64,000 nt of DNA from Variovorax paradoxus. GTDB taxonomy: Bacteria; Pseudomonadota; Gammaproteobacteria; Burkholderiales; Burkholderiaceae_C. Below, one piece after another: positions 1 to 9,582 of the stretch. The notes under the pieces are model-generated. The model saw only the letters and a program-made list of their open reading frames with translations. It had not been told where the DNA came from and did not search any database. Position 1 is the first letter of the stretch. Each line of letters opens with the position of its first letter. The DNA lies in NCBI RefSeq assembly GCF_024734665.1, contig NZ_CP102931.1:4648001-4712000 (forward strand). The letters run 5' to 3'. A program made the translations under genes and the position numbers.

Positions 1-871
1 TCGTATGAACGTACAGGACCGGTTGGCCCGATGCCAGCAGTTGAGCCACCTGTGTCTCAAGCACAGGGTTGTCCGTGACGTCGGAGCCCAGCAACAGCAA
101 TTGCGAGCCATTGCCGCAGTTGCCTGTGACCGAGAAATCGCACGCCGTCGCAGATACTTCCACCCCGGCGCGTTTGAAGCCGTTCTCCACCGCCGCCGGA
201 TCGATGCCTGAGTAACTCAGCTTGATCGAGCTCGGCAGCGGCTTCGAGGCGTCTGCCGTGAGCAGCCAGCTCAGCAAGCGCCGGAACGCCGGTGCATGCG
301 CGAGGTTCGCAGACTGCTCGAACTGATGGAGGATGTTCGCGCCGTAACCCGCGCTACGGCCACCTGCTGCAATGCTCAAGCTGGCAAGAACCTTGCCCTT
401 GTCGCCGACGATCAAAGGCTGGGCGTTCTCGACGTTCGCCGGCAGCACGAACTGGGAATGTTTGCTCGGCTCGTATTCGCTGCTCTCGGCACCGTACAGC
501 GCCGTTGGCAAGGCCGCTTGCCGGGCCGAAAGCTCCTTCGCGAAATCGATGGCGCACCTTGCCAGGGCCGCAGCGTCTGTCAGGCCCTCCGGGTCACCGC
601 TCAGCAAGGCGAGATCGATGGCCTTCGAGCAGAAGACCGGCGCAGGCTCCGCTGGGAGACCGGGTGCCAGCCCCTCCGGCTGACGAGTCGCCGGCGGATT
701 CGAGGATGCGCTTGCCTCCGCCCCCGGCGCTGTTGCCGTAGATGTCGCTGCGCCCGAACCCGTGAAGAAAGCGCTGCCGGCGCCCCCATCGCTTCCACCT
801 CCGCATGCAGTCATGAGCCCTGCGAGGCACGCCCCCGCCAAGTACCTGGAAAAAATGATCGGCATTGTCAT
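1..871 (-). CDS. ImpA-like (M60-family?) lipoprotein, N-terminal part
   Basis: The minus frame is open from the ATG at 871 to the window edge, about 290 codons, so the C-terminal part lies outside. The start has an export signal ending in a lipobox-like L-M-T-A-C, followed by a Gly/Ser/Ala-rich linker, so an outer-membrane lipoprotein is likely. The visible part contains GGRSAGYGANIL and, near the edge, QPVLYVHT. These resemble, from memory, the N-terminal domain that precedes the M60-like peptidase domain in ImpA-type secreted metalloproteases. The catalytic HExxH domain would lie beyond the window, so the peptidase call is an inference. An in-frame ATG two codons downstream (865) is an alternative start. 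Confidence 0.5.
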   Translation of the reverse strand, partial: MTMPIIFSRYLAGACLAGLMTACGGGSDGGAGSAFFTGSGAATSTATAPGAEASASSNPPATRQPEGLAPGLPAEPAPVFCSKAIDLALLSGDPEGLTDAAALARCAIDFAKELSARQAALPTALYGAESSEYEPSKHSQFVLPANVENAQPLIVGDKGKVLASLSIAAGGRSAGYGANILHQFEQSANLAHAPAFRRLLSWLLTADASKPLPSSIKLSYSGIDPAAVENGFKRAGVEVSATACDFSVTGNCGNGSQLLLLGSDVTDNPVLETQVAQLLASGQPVLYVHT

Positions 872-1427
872 GCCCGTTCCTCTCTTTTTTTGATGATCCT
901 CAAGCCATGAAGAATGCGACGTGCTTGCATCGCATCACCCGGCCCTCCTCTTGTTCGATGGCACGGCCAATGACGCTCAAGGCTCCGGTCCGCGCAATTG
1001 CCCGGCGCGAAGGAATTGGAGCGACAGGTTGGCTTGGCGCGAAGGCGTAAGCCAACGCAAATGCCGAAGCAGTTGCAATGCATGGAGACACCTGGAACCT
1101 GAAGAATCCAGGCGCCTCGCATCGCTGCCTTGATTTGGCACGCTTCTTTCGAACTCTTGAAGTTTGCCTAGCGGAATTGTTAAACCGGTGAAGCGGGCAG
1201 ATAGTTCACGACATCCGTTGAAAAATACCGGAAATCGCACGACGTCCTGGAGACCTCGCCGGCCCTGCTCCTGCGCCTCGCCCCAAGCATGGAGCATCGT
1301 CAGTCCGGGCAGACGTGATGACTAGACTGCTGCCTGGCAGTATCAACGTCGGCAGTATCTGCAGGTCATGGTCTGGTGCGGCAACGCGGAGGCAGCAAAT
1401 GACAACTCAAGCCACAATTGTCACGCC
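872..1427. other. Intergenic stretch without a recognised gene
   Basis: About 550 bases lie between the divergent starts of the lipoprotein and the endonuclease-like gene. I see only short overlapping open frames on both strands with no ribosome-binding site or recognisable protein. No tRNA-like cloverleaf or clear terminator was found. It presumably holds the promoters of both neighbours. Confidence 0.5.
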
Positions 1428-2468
1428 ATGCAATACATCCCACCCAACTACGCCACCCTCTTCGTAGCCACCTGCAATCTCCTCAATCTCGCGGCCCCGA
1501 ACCGCGTGTACTACGAGAACCAGGACGCCTACACCGAGCGCGAGTACGAGCGAAAGATCGACTGGACCGGCGAGCGCTTTCACGCGCTCAACGCCGACGT
1601 GCTGGCGGTGCAGGAGGTGTGGGACGAATCGGCACTCAAGGCGGCCATCGCGCGCAGCGGGCTGCGCTACGACTTCGTCTCGGTGCCCGGCGCCGAGAAC
1701 ACGCCACCGCCCGGCAGCCCCGAGGGCACGCCTGCGCGAACTGGCGCACAAGGCACGCCGCGCGTGGGCATCGTCACGCGGCTGGTGGTGGACGAGGTCC
1801 GCTCCTTCGTCGACTTTCCACCGGGCTTCGGTGTCGACGTGCCGGGGCTCGGTGCGCACACACGCTTCGAGCGGCCTCCCCTGCTGGTCACGGTGCGCAT
1901 GAAGCACGGCCAGCTAGTGCATGTGCTCACGGTGCACCTGAAGTCCAAGCGCCCGAAGTTCCTGCAGGACGCGCAGGGCAACCACCTCGAAGACCGCGAC
2001 GACCGCAAGGTAGGCGTGATGGCGTCGCTGCGCTCACTGCTGATGCGCGGCGCGGAGGCCGCGGCCCTGCGCTGCATCGTCATCGATCTGCTGCAGGGCA
2101 CGAACGTACCGCTCGTGGTGATGGGCGACTTCAACGACAACCCGCACAGCGTGACCACGCAGCTCGTGGCCGCCACCTCCGAAGTGGCCTACGACAAGGC
2201 CGCGCGCGATGTGGCGCTGTTCAACGCCTACGAAATGCAGGGCGAGTCGGCGCTCAAGAAGGACGTGGCGTACTCGCACATCCACCAGGGCTTTCCGGAT
2301 GTGCTCGACCAGATCCTCGTGAGCGAGGAGTTCGTCGCCAGCAGCCGGCACAGCCTGGGCGACGTGCGGCGTGTCGACTACTTCAACGACCACCTGCACG
2401 AAGGGCGCGACCGCTCGCGCTCCGATCACGGCTTCGTGCGCGCCCTGTTGCGGCTGCGCACGGCCTGA
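1428..2468 (+). CDS. Endonuclease/exonuclease/phosphatase family protein
   Basis: A 346-residue protein of the EEP fold (metal-dependent phosphoesterases related to exonuclease III and sphingomyelinase). The family landmarks appear in order: CNLLNLA near the N-terminus, the metal-binding Glu in AVQEVWD, HLKSKRP in the middle, the Asp/Asn pair in GDFNDNP, and the terminal SDHGFV with the catalytic His. No signal peptide is visible, so it is probably cytoplasmic. The frame also allows an ATG at 1368, but the conserved fold begins soon after 1428. It converges with the ABC ATPase gene, 10 bases away. The substrate (nucleic acid, phospholipid or other phosphodiester) cannot be read from the sequence. 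Confidence 0.75.
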   Translation: MQYIPPNYATLFVATCNLLNLAAPNRVYYENQDAYTEREYERKIDWTGERFHALNADVLAVQEVWDESALKAAIARSGLRYDFVSVPGAENTPPPGSPEGTPARTGAQGTPRVGIVTRLVVDEVRSFVDFPPGFGVDVPGLGAHTRFERPPLLVTVRMKHGQLVHVLTVHLKSKRPKFLQDAQGNHLEDRDDRKVGVMASLRSLLMRGAEAAALRCIVIDLLQGTNVPLVVMGDFNDNPHSVTTQLVAATSEVAYDKAARDVALFNAYEMQGESALKKDVAYSHIHQGFPDVLDQILVSEEFVASSRHSLGDVRRVDYFNDHLHEGRDRSRSDHGFVRALLRLRTA

Positions 2469-2478
2469 CCCTCGCGAT

Positions 2479-3549
<1,071 letters not shown>

Positions 3550-3581
3550 GGGGATCTCTCTTCAGTGTGTCGTTTGCATCT

Positions 3582-3685
3582 GGGGTCCTTCGCGGAACAC
3601 CGCGGAACCGGCTTTGCCGGGCCGCTGGTGTTGCCCCCTGCAAGGGGGTTGGCGAAGCGACACGAAGTGCGCGAAGCTTGGGGGT
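3582..3685. repeat. Multi-hairpin interspersed repeat (REP-like) inside the ABC operon
   Basis: This element fills most of the gap between the second permease and the ATPase. It contains three symmetric parts: a long imperfect inverted repeat at 3597-3631 centred on CCGGCTTTGCCGG, a C6/G6 stem at 3634-3648 (CCCCCTGCAAGGGGG), and CACGAAGTG at 3661-3669 within a purine-rich tail. It ends at the permease stop codon. I recall closely similar sequences scattered between genes in Variovorax, Acidovorax and relatives, but could not check. Within an operon it could stabilise upstream mRNA or lower ATPase expression. No second copy was seen in this window. Confidence 0.7.
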
Positions 3686-4536
3686 TAGCTCTTTACTGCG
3701 CCGGCGGTGAGGCCGCCGACCATGTAGCGCTTGAATGCGTAATAGATCGCCGCAGGCGGCAGTGCGTAGATGAGGCCGGTGGCCATCAGCAGTTCCCACG
3801 GCGAATCGTCGGCCGACAGGAAGTTGCCCAGCGCCACCGCCAGCGTCACGCTCTTGTCGTTCGACAGCAGCAGGAAGGCATAGAGGTACTCGTTCCAGGC
3901 CAGCAGCAGCGAATACGTGCCCACGGCCACCAGCGACGGCACCATCAACGGCAGGTACACGAGGCGAAACAGCTGCAGCGGAGAGGCGCCGTCCATGCGC
4001 GCGGCTTCGTCGAGCTCGTAGGGCAGCTTGTCCGACGCCTGCTTCAGCACCCAGATGCAGTACGGCGAGGCAATGGTCACCATCGCGAGAATCAGCGCCC
4101 ACTGGCTGTTGAGCAGGCCGTAGTTGCCCATGGTCTTGTACATGGGCACGGCCAGGAACGCCGCCGGGATGAAGTACGTGAACAGCGCCAGGTTCATCAC
4201 CGTACGCCCGCCACGCACGCGCAGCCGGCTGATCGCGAAGGCTGCCGTGGTCGCGACGAAGAGCGTGATCGCGCCCACCGATACCGCGATCAGCAGCGAG
4301 TTCCACAGCTGCAGCCAGAAGTGGTCGAGGTAGAAGTGCTTCTGCTGGAACACGATGCGGAAGTTGTCCAGCGTCGGGTTCTTGGGCCACAGGTGGCCCG
4401 AGGTCGCCGAGTCTTTGGACGAGATCGCGAACAGCACCATGTGATAGACCGGGATCAGCGTCCACAGCAGCACCGGAATGCCGATGAGCAGCAGCTTGGC
4501 CTCGGTCGCCACGGCCTTGGGGGTCCAGCGCTTCAT
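3685..4536 (-). CDS. Carbohydrate ABC transporter permease (MalG/UgpE type)
   Basis: A 283-residue inner-membrane permease with about six hydrophobic segments. The EAA loop that docks on the ATPase begins at about residue 177 (DEAARMDGASPLQLF), diagnostic for the MalG-like half of sugar importers. Its start overlaps the stop of the preceding permease by four bases (ATGA), so the two are translationally coupled. It ends directly before the hairpin-rich repeat that separates it from the ATPase gene. It should form a heterodimer with the 4533-5414 product. Confidence 0.92.
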   Translation of the reverse strand: MKRWTPKAVATEAKLLLIGIPVLLWTLIPVYHMVLFAISSKDSATSGHLWPKNPTLDNFRIVFQQKHFYLDHFWLQLWNSLLIAVSVGAITLFVATTAAFAISRLRVRGGRTVMNLALFTYFIPAAFLAVPMYKTMGNYGLLNSQWALILAMVTIASPYCIWVLKQASDKLPYELDEAARMDGASPLQLFRLVYLPLMVPSLVAVGTYSLLLAWNEYLYAFLLLSNDKSVTLAVALGNFLSADDSPWELLMATGLIYALPPAAIYYAFKRYMVGGLTAGAVKS

Positions 4537-5414
4537 TTCGAGAGCCTCTTCATCATGAAGTACACGAGCGGCAGCACCAATGGAAGGGCTACGACGATGG
4601 ATGCCATCGACAGGTCGACCTGGTCAAGCCGCAGGTAGCGGATGCCCAGCGTGGCAAGCACATGCGTCAGGTCGGCGGGGCCACCACCGGTGAGCAGATA
4701 GACGCTGTTGAAATCGCCCAGCGTCCAGATCATCGAGAGGATCAGCGAGGTGATGTAGAGCGTCTTGAGCGCAGGCCAGCTCACGAAGCGGAATTTCTGC
4801 CACGAAGATGCGCCGTCGACCGAAGCCGCTTCATATTGCTCGGTGGGAATGGCCAGCCGCCCCGCCACGAGGATGAGCGTCCAGAACGGCAGCGACTTCC
4901 ACACATGCACCACCATCGCGAAACTCAGCGCCAGCGCAGGGTCGTTGAGCCAGTTGGGACCATCGGCGCCGGTCAGGCGAAAGATGGTGCTGTTGATCAC
5001 GCCCCACTCCGGGTTCAGCATGAAGCGGATCGACAGGATGGTCGGAATCGAGGGCATCGCCCACGGGAGGATGAAGATCGCCGAAATGATCTTGATCCAC
5101 CAGCGAGACGTTACGAAGAAGCCCGAGAGCACCAGCGCCACGAGCATCTTGAGGTTGATCGCCACGACCAGGAAGATGGCGGTGTTGATCACGGAGCGGA
5201 AGAAGATCGGGTCTTCGACCAGCTTCACGTAGCTTTGCGGATGGCGGGCGAGCCAAAGCCCGTAGCCCACCGGGTACAGCACGAACACCACGAACACCAG
5301 CAGGTAGGGCACGACCATGACCGCGCCCCAGAACTGCCAGCGCGCATGCCGCGCCCCGAGATTGACGACAGGCGCCGGTGTGGTCGACGCGGCGGCGGTG
5401 GCAGTGGCGCTCAT
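4533..5414 (-). CDS. Carbohydrate ABC transporter permease (MalF/UgpA type)
   Basis: A 293-residue permease with an Ala/Thr-rich cytoplasmic N-terminus, a first membrane helix at about residues 29-52 and about six helices overall. The EAA motif is at about residue 195 (YEAASVDGASSWQKF). It is the first permease of the operon, following the binding-protein gene by 43 bases, and overlaps the next permease by four bases. It is shorter than E. coli MalF because it lacks the large periplasmic loop, which is normal for UgpA-like members. Confidence 0.92.
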   Translation of the reverse strand: MSATATAAASTTPAPVVNLGARHARWQFWGAVMVVPYLLVFVVFVLYPVGYGLWLARHPQSYVKLVEDPIFFRSVINTAIFLVVAINLKMLVALVLSGFFVTSRWWIKIISAIFILPWAMPSIPTILSIRFMLNPEWGVINSTIFRLTGADGPNWLNDPALALSFAMVVHVWKSLPFWTLILVAGRLAIPTEQYEAASVDGASSWQKFRFVSWPALKTLYITSLILSMIWTLGDFNSVYLLTGGGPADLTHVLATLGIRYLRLDQVDLSMASIVVALPLVLPLVYFMMKRLSK

Positions 5415-5457
5415 GGCATGCAGCTGCTGTTGTTGACGGGTGCCGTGCGTACGCGGC

Positions 5458-6840
5458 TTACTGCCCCGCCACCGTCTTGATGCGCGCGATCATCTCGTCC
5501 ACGGCCTTGTCCACCGGCACCTTGTCGGTCACGACGCGGCTCATGGCCTTGGCCCAGACGTTCTCGTTGTTCAGCACGGTGAACTTGTAGTTCTTGGTGA
5601 ATTCGAAGGTCACGGTGCCGGCGGCGTACTGGTTGTAGACCGAGAGGCGATGCGGGTCGGCCTTCCAGAAGTCACGCTGCTGCGCGGTCTTGGTCACGGG
5701 GAACCAGCGGCCCAGCGAACCCTCGACGTACGGCGTCAGGTTTTCTTCCTGCAGCAGGAAGGTTACGAACTCCTTGGCGCGAGCCTTGTTCTTCGCGTCC
5801 TTGAACACCACGCCGGTCTTCACGGCCGTGCGGTAGACCATCTTGCTGCCGTCGGGCTTGCTCGGAAAGCCGGCCGTGCGGATGCGCTCGGTGTAGTTCT
5901 TGCGCGCTTCCTCACGCTGCTCGGGCGTGAGCGAGGCGTTGTTCGAATCGTCGAGCCACTTGGCGGCAATGGAGATGGTCGCGTTGTGCGTCATCACGGT
6001 CGTCTTGTTGTGGAAGGCGACGTTGTTGTCCGGGTCCTTCCAGCTGGTGGAAGAAGGCGGCGTGCAGCCCTTGGTGTAGGGCGTGGTGTAGTCGGTCATG
6101 GCGCCGATCAGGCCGGTGCGCACCTTCGGGTCGTCGACCAGCAGCTTGCCGTTGTCGTCCACCAGCTTGACGTTGTAGGCGTCCATGAAGGTCAGGAACG
6201 AATAGAACGCATCGCTCGAATCAACGCCCATCGGCATGCCGATGCCGAAGTTGCGCTTGCCGCTTTCCTTGCGGCTGGCGGGCTGCACCTTGTCGCACCA
6301 GAACGACCAGTACTCCTTCCAGGTGGTCGGGATGTCCGACTCCTTGAAGCCCGCCTCGGCCAGCATGTCGCGCCAGTACTCGATGTGCATCGTCTGCTGC
6401 TTGATCGGGAAGGCGTAGTAGGCCTTGGTCTTGGTCTGGTCGTTGTAGAGGTAGGTGGTCTCGAGCGTGTTGGGTGCGAAGCGGTCCTTCATGGGCGTGA
6501 GCACGCTGCTGATGTCTTCGAGCTTGCCGTCGTAGGCCCACTTGCCGGTGACCTGGAAGTCGTACACGTCGGCGTACGCCACATCAGGCGGGCTGCCCGA
6601 GTCGAGCGCGGACACGGTCTTGGGGATCATGTCCTGGATCGGGTACTGCGACAGTTCGATCTTCACGTTCTTGTTCTTCTCCTCGAACTTCTTGATGGCG
6701 GCGAACAGTGCGTCGTCCTCCGCCTTGTAGAAGCCCTTGACCCACCATACGGTGAGTTTCTCCTGCGCGGCAGCGTGACCTGCCGACAGCAGGCCCAGCG
6801 CGACCAGCGTCGGCGCAATCAGCGACTTGACGAGTTTCAT
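5458..6840 (-). CDS. Sugar ABC transporter periplasmic binding protein
   Basis: A 460-residue extracellular solute-binding protein of the MalE/UgpB cluster. A cleavable signal peptide ends near GHAAAQ (residues 1-25), and the mature protein begins with the typical KLTVWW strand. The start at 6840 is supported by an AAGGAGA ribosome site just upstream; the frame extends to 6942 without further support. It is the first gene of the importer operon, 111 bases downstream of the GntR-type regulator gene on the same strand. Position next to aldonate-degrading genes suggests a sugar, polyol or sugar-acid ligand. Its length and aromatic-rich mature start suggest a glycoside rather than a small acid, but that is a guess. 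Confidence 0.88.
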   Translation of the reverse strand: MKLVKSLIAPTLVALGLLSAGHAAAQEKLTVWWVKGFYKAEDDALFAAIKKFEEKNKNVKIELSQYPIQDMIPKTVSALDSGSPPDVAYADVYDFQVTGKWAYDGKLEDISSVLTPMKDRFAPNTLETTYLYNDQTKTKAYYAFPIKQQTMHIEYWRDMLAEAGFKESDIPTTWKEYWSFWCDKVQPASRKESGKRNFGIGMPMGVDSSDAFYSFLTFMDAYNVKLVDDNGKLLVDDPKVRTGLIGAMTDYTTPYTKGCTPPSSTSWKDPDNNVAFHNKTTVMTHNATISIAAKWLDDSNNASLTPEQREEARKNYTERIRTAGFPSKPDGSKMVYRTAVKTGVVFKDAKNKARAKEFVTFLLQEENLTPYVEGSLGRWFPVTKTAQQRDFWKADPHRLSVYNQYAAGTVTFEFTKNYKFTVLNNENVWAKAMSRVVTDKVPVDKAVDEMIARIKTVAGQ

Positions 6841-6951
6841 GGTTGATGTCTCCTTCTTCTCTTGGGTGGAATTTGCTCGGGGCGCGAGCGTAGGGTGAAA
6901 GAACCGGATGCGAACTGCGGACAAACGCGTAGACGGCGCCAATGCGACCAG

Positions 6952-7695
6952 CTAACTGGCCTTGAGCCTGGGCGGCGGCCTGCTCAGGCGCGGCAATCGT
7001 CGGCGCGAGCCCAGCACGTCCTCGATGTCCTGGCGCGCGCCGTCGATGAGACGGATGATCGCGAGCTCGGCCCTGGCCGGGTCGTGCGCGATCACCGCAT
7101 CGAGCACCGCACGATGCAGCGGCAGCGAAAGCGTGGGGCCGTCGGGCTTGGTGGTCGAAATCTCGAAACTGGTGCGCAGCAGCGCGTTGAGCACCTTGCT
7201 CATCTGCGACAACATGCGGTTGCCCGCGGCACTCAGCAGGCCGTTGTGAAAACGCAGGTCGAAGGTGACGTAGTCGCCGCCGTTCTCCACGGCTTCCTTC
7301 ATGCCTGCGAAGGCGCTTTCTATTTCCTCGATGTCGGTGGCCGTGGCCCGCTCGGCCGCAAGCCTTACTGCCGCCGGCTCCACCACGCGGCGCAAGTCCT
7401 GCAGGTCGCGCAGGAACTCGGGCGTGAGCCCCGCGCGCGCCTGCCAGGTAATGACGTCGGGATCGAACCAGTTCCACTTGTCCTTGGGCAGCACGCGCGT
7501 GCCGACCTTCGGCCCCGTGACGATCAGGCCCTTGGCCGCCAGCGACTTGATGGCCTCGCGCACCACGGTCCGGCTCACGCCGAGTTCCTCGCCGAGCACG
7601 GGCTCGGAGGGGATCGACGCGCCGATCGCATAGCGCCCCGCCACCACGGCTTCACCGAGGAGTTCGAGCGTGCGACCGTGGATGTTCTTGATCAT
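6952..7695 (-). CDS. GntR/FadR-family transcriptional regulator
   Basis: A 247-residue regulator. A winged helix-turn-helix occupies about residues 10-75 (IPSEPVLGEELGVSRTVVREAI is the recognition region). An all-helical FCD effector domain occupies about 90-230, with the metal/acid-binding pattern typical of sugar-acid sensors such as DgoR and LldR. The start at 7695 places the HTH at the usual distance; the frame runs open further upstream. It is divergent from the dehydratase gene, and a perfect palindrome lies between them. It most likely represses both the importer operon downstream of it and the catabolic genes at 7845-11927 until a sugar acid or keto-deoxy acid is bound. Confidence 0.87.
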   Translation of the reverse strand: MIKNIHGRTLELLGEAVVAGRYAIGASIPSEPVLGEELGVSRTVVREAIKSLAAKGLIVTGPKVGTRVLPKDKWNWFDPDVITWQARAGLTPEFLRDLQDLRRVVEPAAVRLAAERATATDIEEIESAFAGMKEAVENGGDYVTFDLRFHNGLLSAAGNRMLSQMSKVLNALLRTSFEISTTKPDGPTLSLPLHRAVLDAVIAHDPARAELAIIRLIDGARQDIEDVLGSRRRLPRLSRPPPRLKAS

Positions 7696-7761
7696 GTGCG
7701 ATGTGAAATCTGATATCTCGCCGCTCGAAAACACTAAGGCTCCGGCGCATTGTTCGCGCTT

Positions 7762-7771
7762 ATCATATGAT
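7762..7771. promoter_or_regulatory. Putative GntR operator (palindrome)
   Basis: ATCATATGAT is a perfect 10-base palindrome in the otherwise GC-rich 149-base gap between the GntR gene (start 7695) and the dehydratase gene (start 7845). Its AT-rich core and position between divergent genes suit an operator for the FadR-type regulator. No match to a characterised site was tested. Confidence 0.45.
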
Positions 7772-7844
7772 GATTGAAACGCTGGATCGGCAGGACAAAC
7801 CCTGAGGGTCGAGCCCACGCATCGACAACAAAGAGAGACATTTC

Positions 7845-9581
7845 ATGAGCACCGCCCCAAAGAAAAAACCCGGTGAACTTCGCAGCCAGCAATGGTTCGG
7901 CCGTCATGACCGCGATGGCTTCATCTACCGCAGCTGGATGAAGGGCAAGGGTGTGCCGCACGACCAGTTCGACGGTCGCCCGGTCATCGGCATCTGCAAC
8001 ACATTCAGCGAACTCACGCCCTGCAACTCGCACTTCCGCACGCTCGCGGAGCAAGTGAAGATCGGCGTGTACGAAGCGGGCGGCTTCCCGCTCGAGTTTC
8101 CCGTGATGTCGCTCGGCGAAACGCTGCTGCGGCCCACCGCCATGCTGTATCGCAACCTCGCGAGCATGGACGTGGAAGAAAGCATCCGCGGCAATCCGCT
8201 CGACGGCGTGGTGCTGCTCATGGGCTGCGACAAGACCACGCCCGCGCTCATGATGGGCGCGGCCAGCGTCGACCTGCCGACCATCGGCGTGTCGGGCGGC
8301 CCGATGCTCTCGGGCAAGTGGCGCGGGCAGGAGCTCGGCTCGGGCACCGGCGTGTGGCAGATGAGCGAGCAGGTGCGTGCCGGCACGCTCAAGCTGCAGG
8401 AATTCTTCGAGGCCGAGAGCTGCATGCATCGCAGCCACGGCCACTGCATGACGATGGGCACCGCGAGCACCATGGCCAGCATGGTCGAGTCGCTGGGCAT
8501 CGGCCTGCCGGGCAATGCGGCCTACCCCGCCGTGGACGGCCGCCGCAACGTGCTGGCACGGCAGGCGGGCAGGCGCATCGTCGACATGGTTCATGAAGAC
8601 ATGAACATGTCGAAGATCCTCACGCGCCAGGCCATCGAGAACGCGATCAAGGTCAATGCTGCCATCGGCGGCTCGACCAACCTCGTGATCCACCTGCTGG
8701 CCATTGCGGGCCGCATCGGTGTCGACCTCACGCTCGACGACTTCGACCGCCTCGCCTCCGATCTGCCCTGCCTCGTGAACCTGCAGCCCTCGGGCCAGTA
8801 CCTGATGGAAGACTTCTGCTATGCGGGCGGCCTGCCGGTGGTGATCAAGGAAATTGCCGATCACCTGCACAAGGACATCCTCACCGTCACCGGCCAGAGC
8901 CTGTGGGAGAACGTGAAGGACGCCGAGAACTACGGCCCGCAAGTCATCCGCACGCTGGCGGAGCCCTTCAAGGAGAAGGCCGGCATCTGCGTGCTGCGCG
9001 GCAACCTCGCGCCCAACGGCGCCATCATCAAGCCGAGCGCGGCCACGCCCGAGCTGCTGGTGCACAAGGGCCGCGCGGTGGTGTTCGAAAGTGCCGAAGA
9101 CCTGCACAAGCGCATCGACGACGAGAACCTCGACATCGACGAGCACTGCATCATGGTGCTGAAGAACTGCGGCCCCAAGGGCTACCCCGGCATGGCCGAA
9201 GCGGGCAACATGCCGCTGCCGCCGAAGGTGCTGCGCAAGGGCATCACCGACATGGTCCGCATCAGCGACGCGCGCATGAGCGGCACGGCCTACGGCACGG
9301 TGGTTCTGCACACCGCGCCCGAAGCAGCCGCGGGCGGCCCGCTGGCGCTGGTGCAGGACGGCGACATCGTCGAGCTCGACGTGCCGAACCGTAAATTGCA
9401 TCTGCATGTGAGCGACGAAGAACTGGCCGAGCGCCGTGCTAAGTGGGTGGCACCGAAGGCGCCGCTGGACTCCGGTTACTGGAAGTTGTACGTCGATACA
9501 GTGCTGCAGGCTGACCAGGGAGCCGACCTGGCCTTCCTGCGTGGTCGCCGCGGGGCATTCGTGCCGCGCGACAATCACTGA
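7845..9581 (+). CDS. IlvD/Edd-family aldonate dehydratase (galactonate/arabinonate/xylonate type)
   Basis: A 578-residue Fe-S dehydratase. Cys60, Cys128 (MGCDKTTP) and Cys201 (HGHCMTMGTASTM) lie almost exactly where the [2Fe-2S] ligands sit in sugar-acid dehydratases such as L-arabinonate dehydratase. The length and the MDVEE segment also match the sugar-acid branch rather than dihydroxyacid dehydratase IlvD. It would convert an aldonate to its 2-keto-3-deoxy acid. Because a 2-keto-3-deoxygalactonate kinase and a KDPGal-type aldolase follow at once, D-galactonate or a stereoisomer is the best substrate guess. It is first in a rightward operon; one base separates its stop from the kinase start. 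Confidence 0.87.
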   Translation: MSTAPKKKPGELRSQQWFGRHDRDGFIYRSWMKGKGVPHDQFDGRPVIGICNTFSELTPCNSHFRTLAEQVKIGVYEAGGFPLEFPVMSLGETLLRPTAMLYRNLASMDVEESIRGNPLDGVVLLMGCDKTTPALMMGAASVDLPTIGVSGGPMLSGKWRGQELGSGTGVWQMSEQVRAGTLKLQEFFEAESCMHRSHGHCMTMGTASTMASMVESLGIGLPGNAAYPAVDGRRNVLARQAGRRIVDMVHEDMNMSKILTRQAIENAIKVNAAIGGSTNLVIHLLAIAGRIGVDLTLDDFDRLASDLPCLVNLQPSGQYLMEDFCYAGGLPVVIKEIADHLHKDILTVTGQSLWENVKDAENYGPQVIRTLAEPFKEKAGICVLRGNLAPNGAIIKPSAATPELLVHKGRAVVFESAEDLHKRIDDENLDIDEHCIMVLKNCGPKGYPGMAEAGNMPLPPKVLRKGITDMVRISDARMSGTAYGTVVLHTAPEAAAGGPLALVQDGDIVELDVPNRKLHLHVSDEELAERRAKWVAPKAPLDSGYWKLYVDTVLQADQGADLAFLRGRRGAFVPRDNH

Positions 9582-9582
9582 G

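Noticed and set aside
868..1122. Short minus-strand frame in the left intergenic region.
   Set aside because: No ribosome site, no recognisable protein, and many Cys/Arg typical of random translation.
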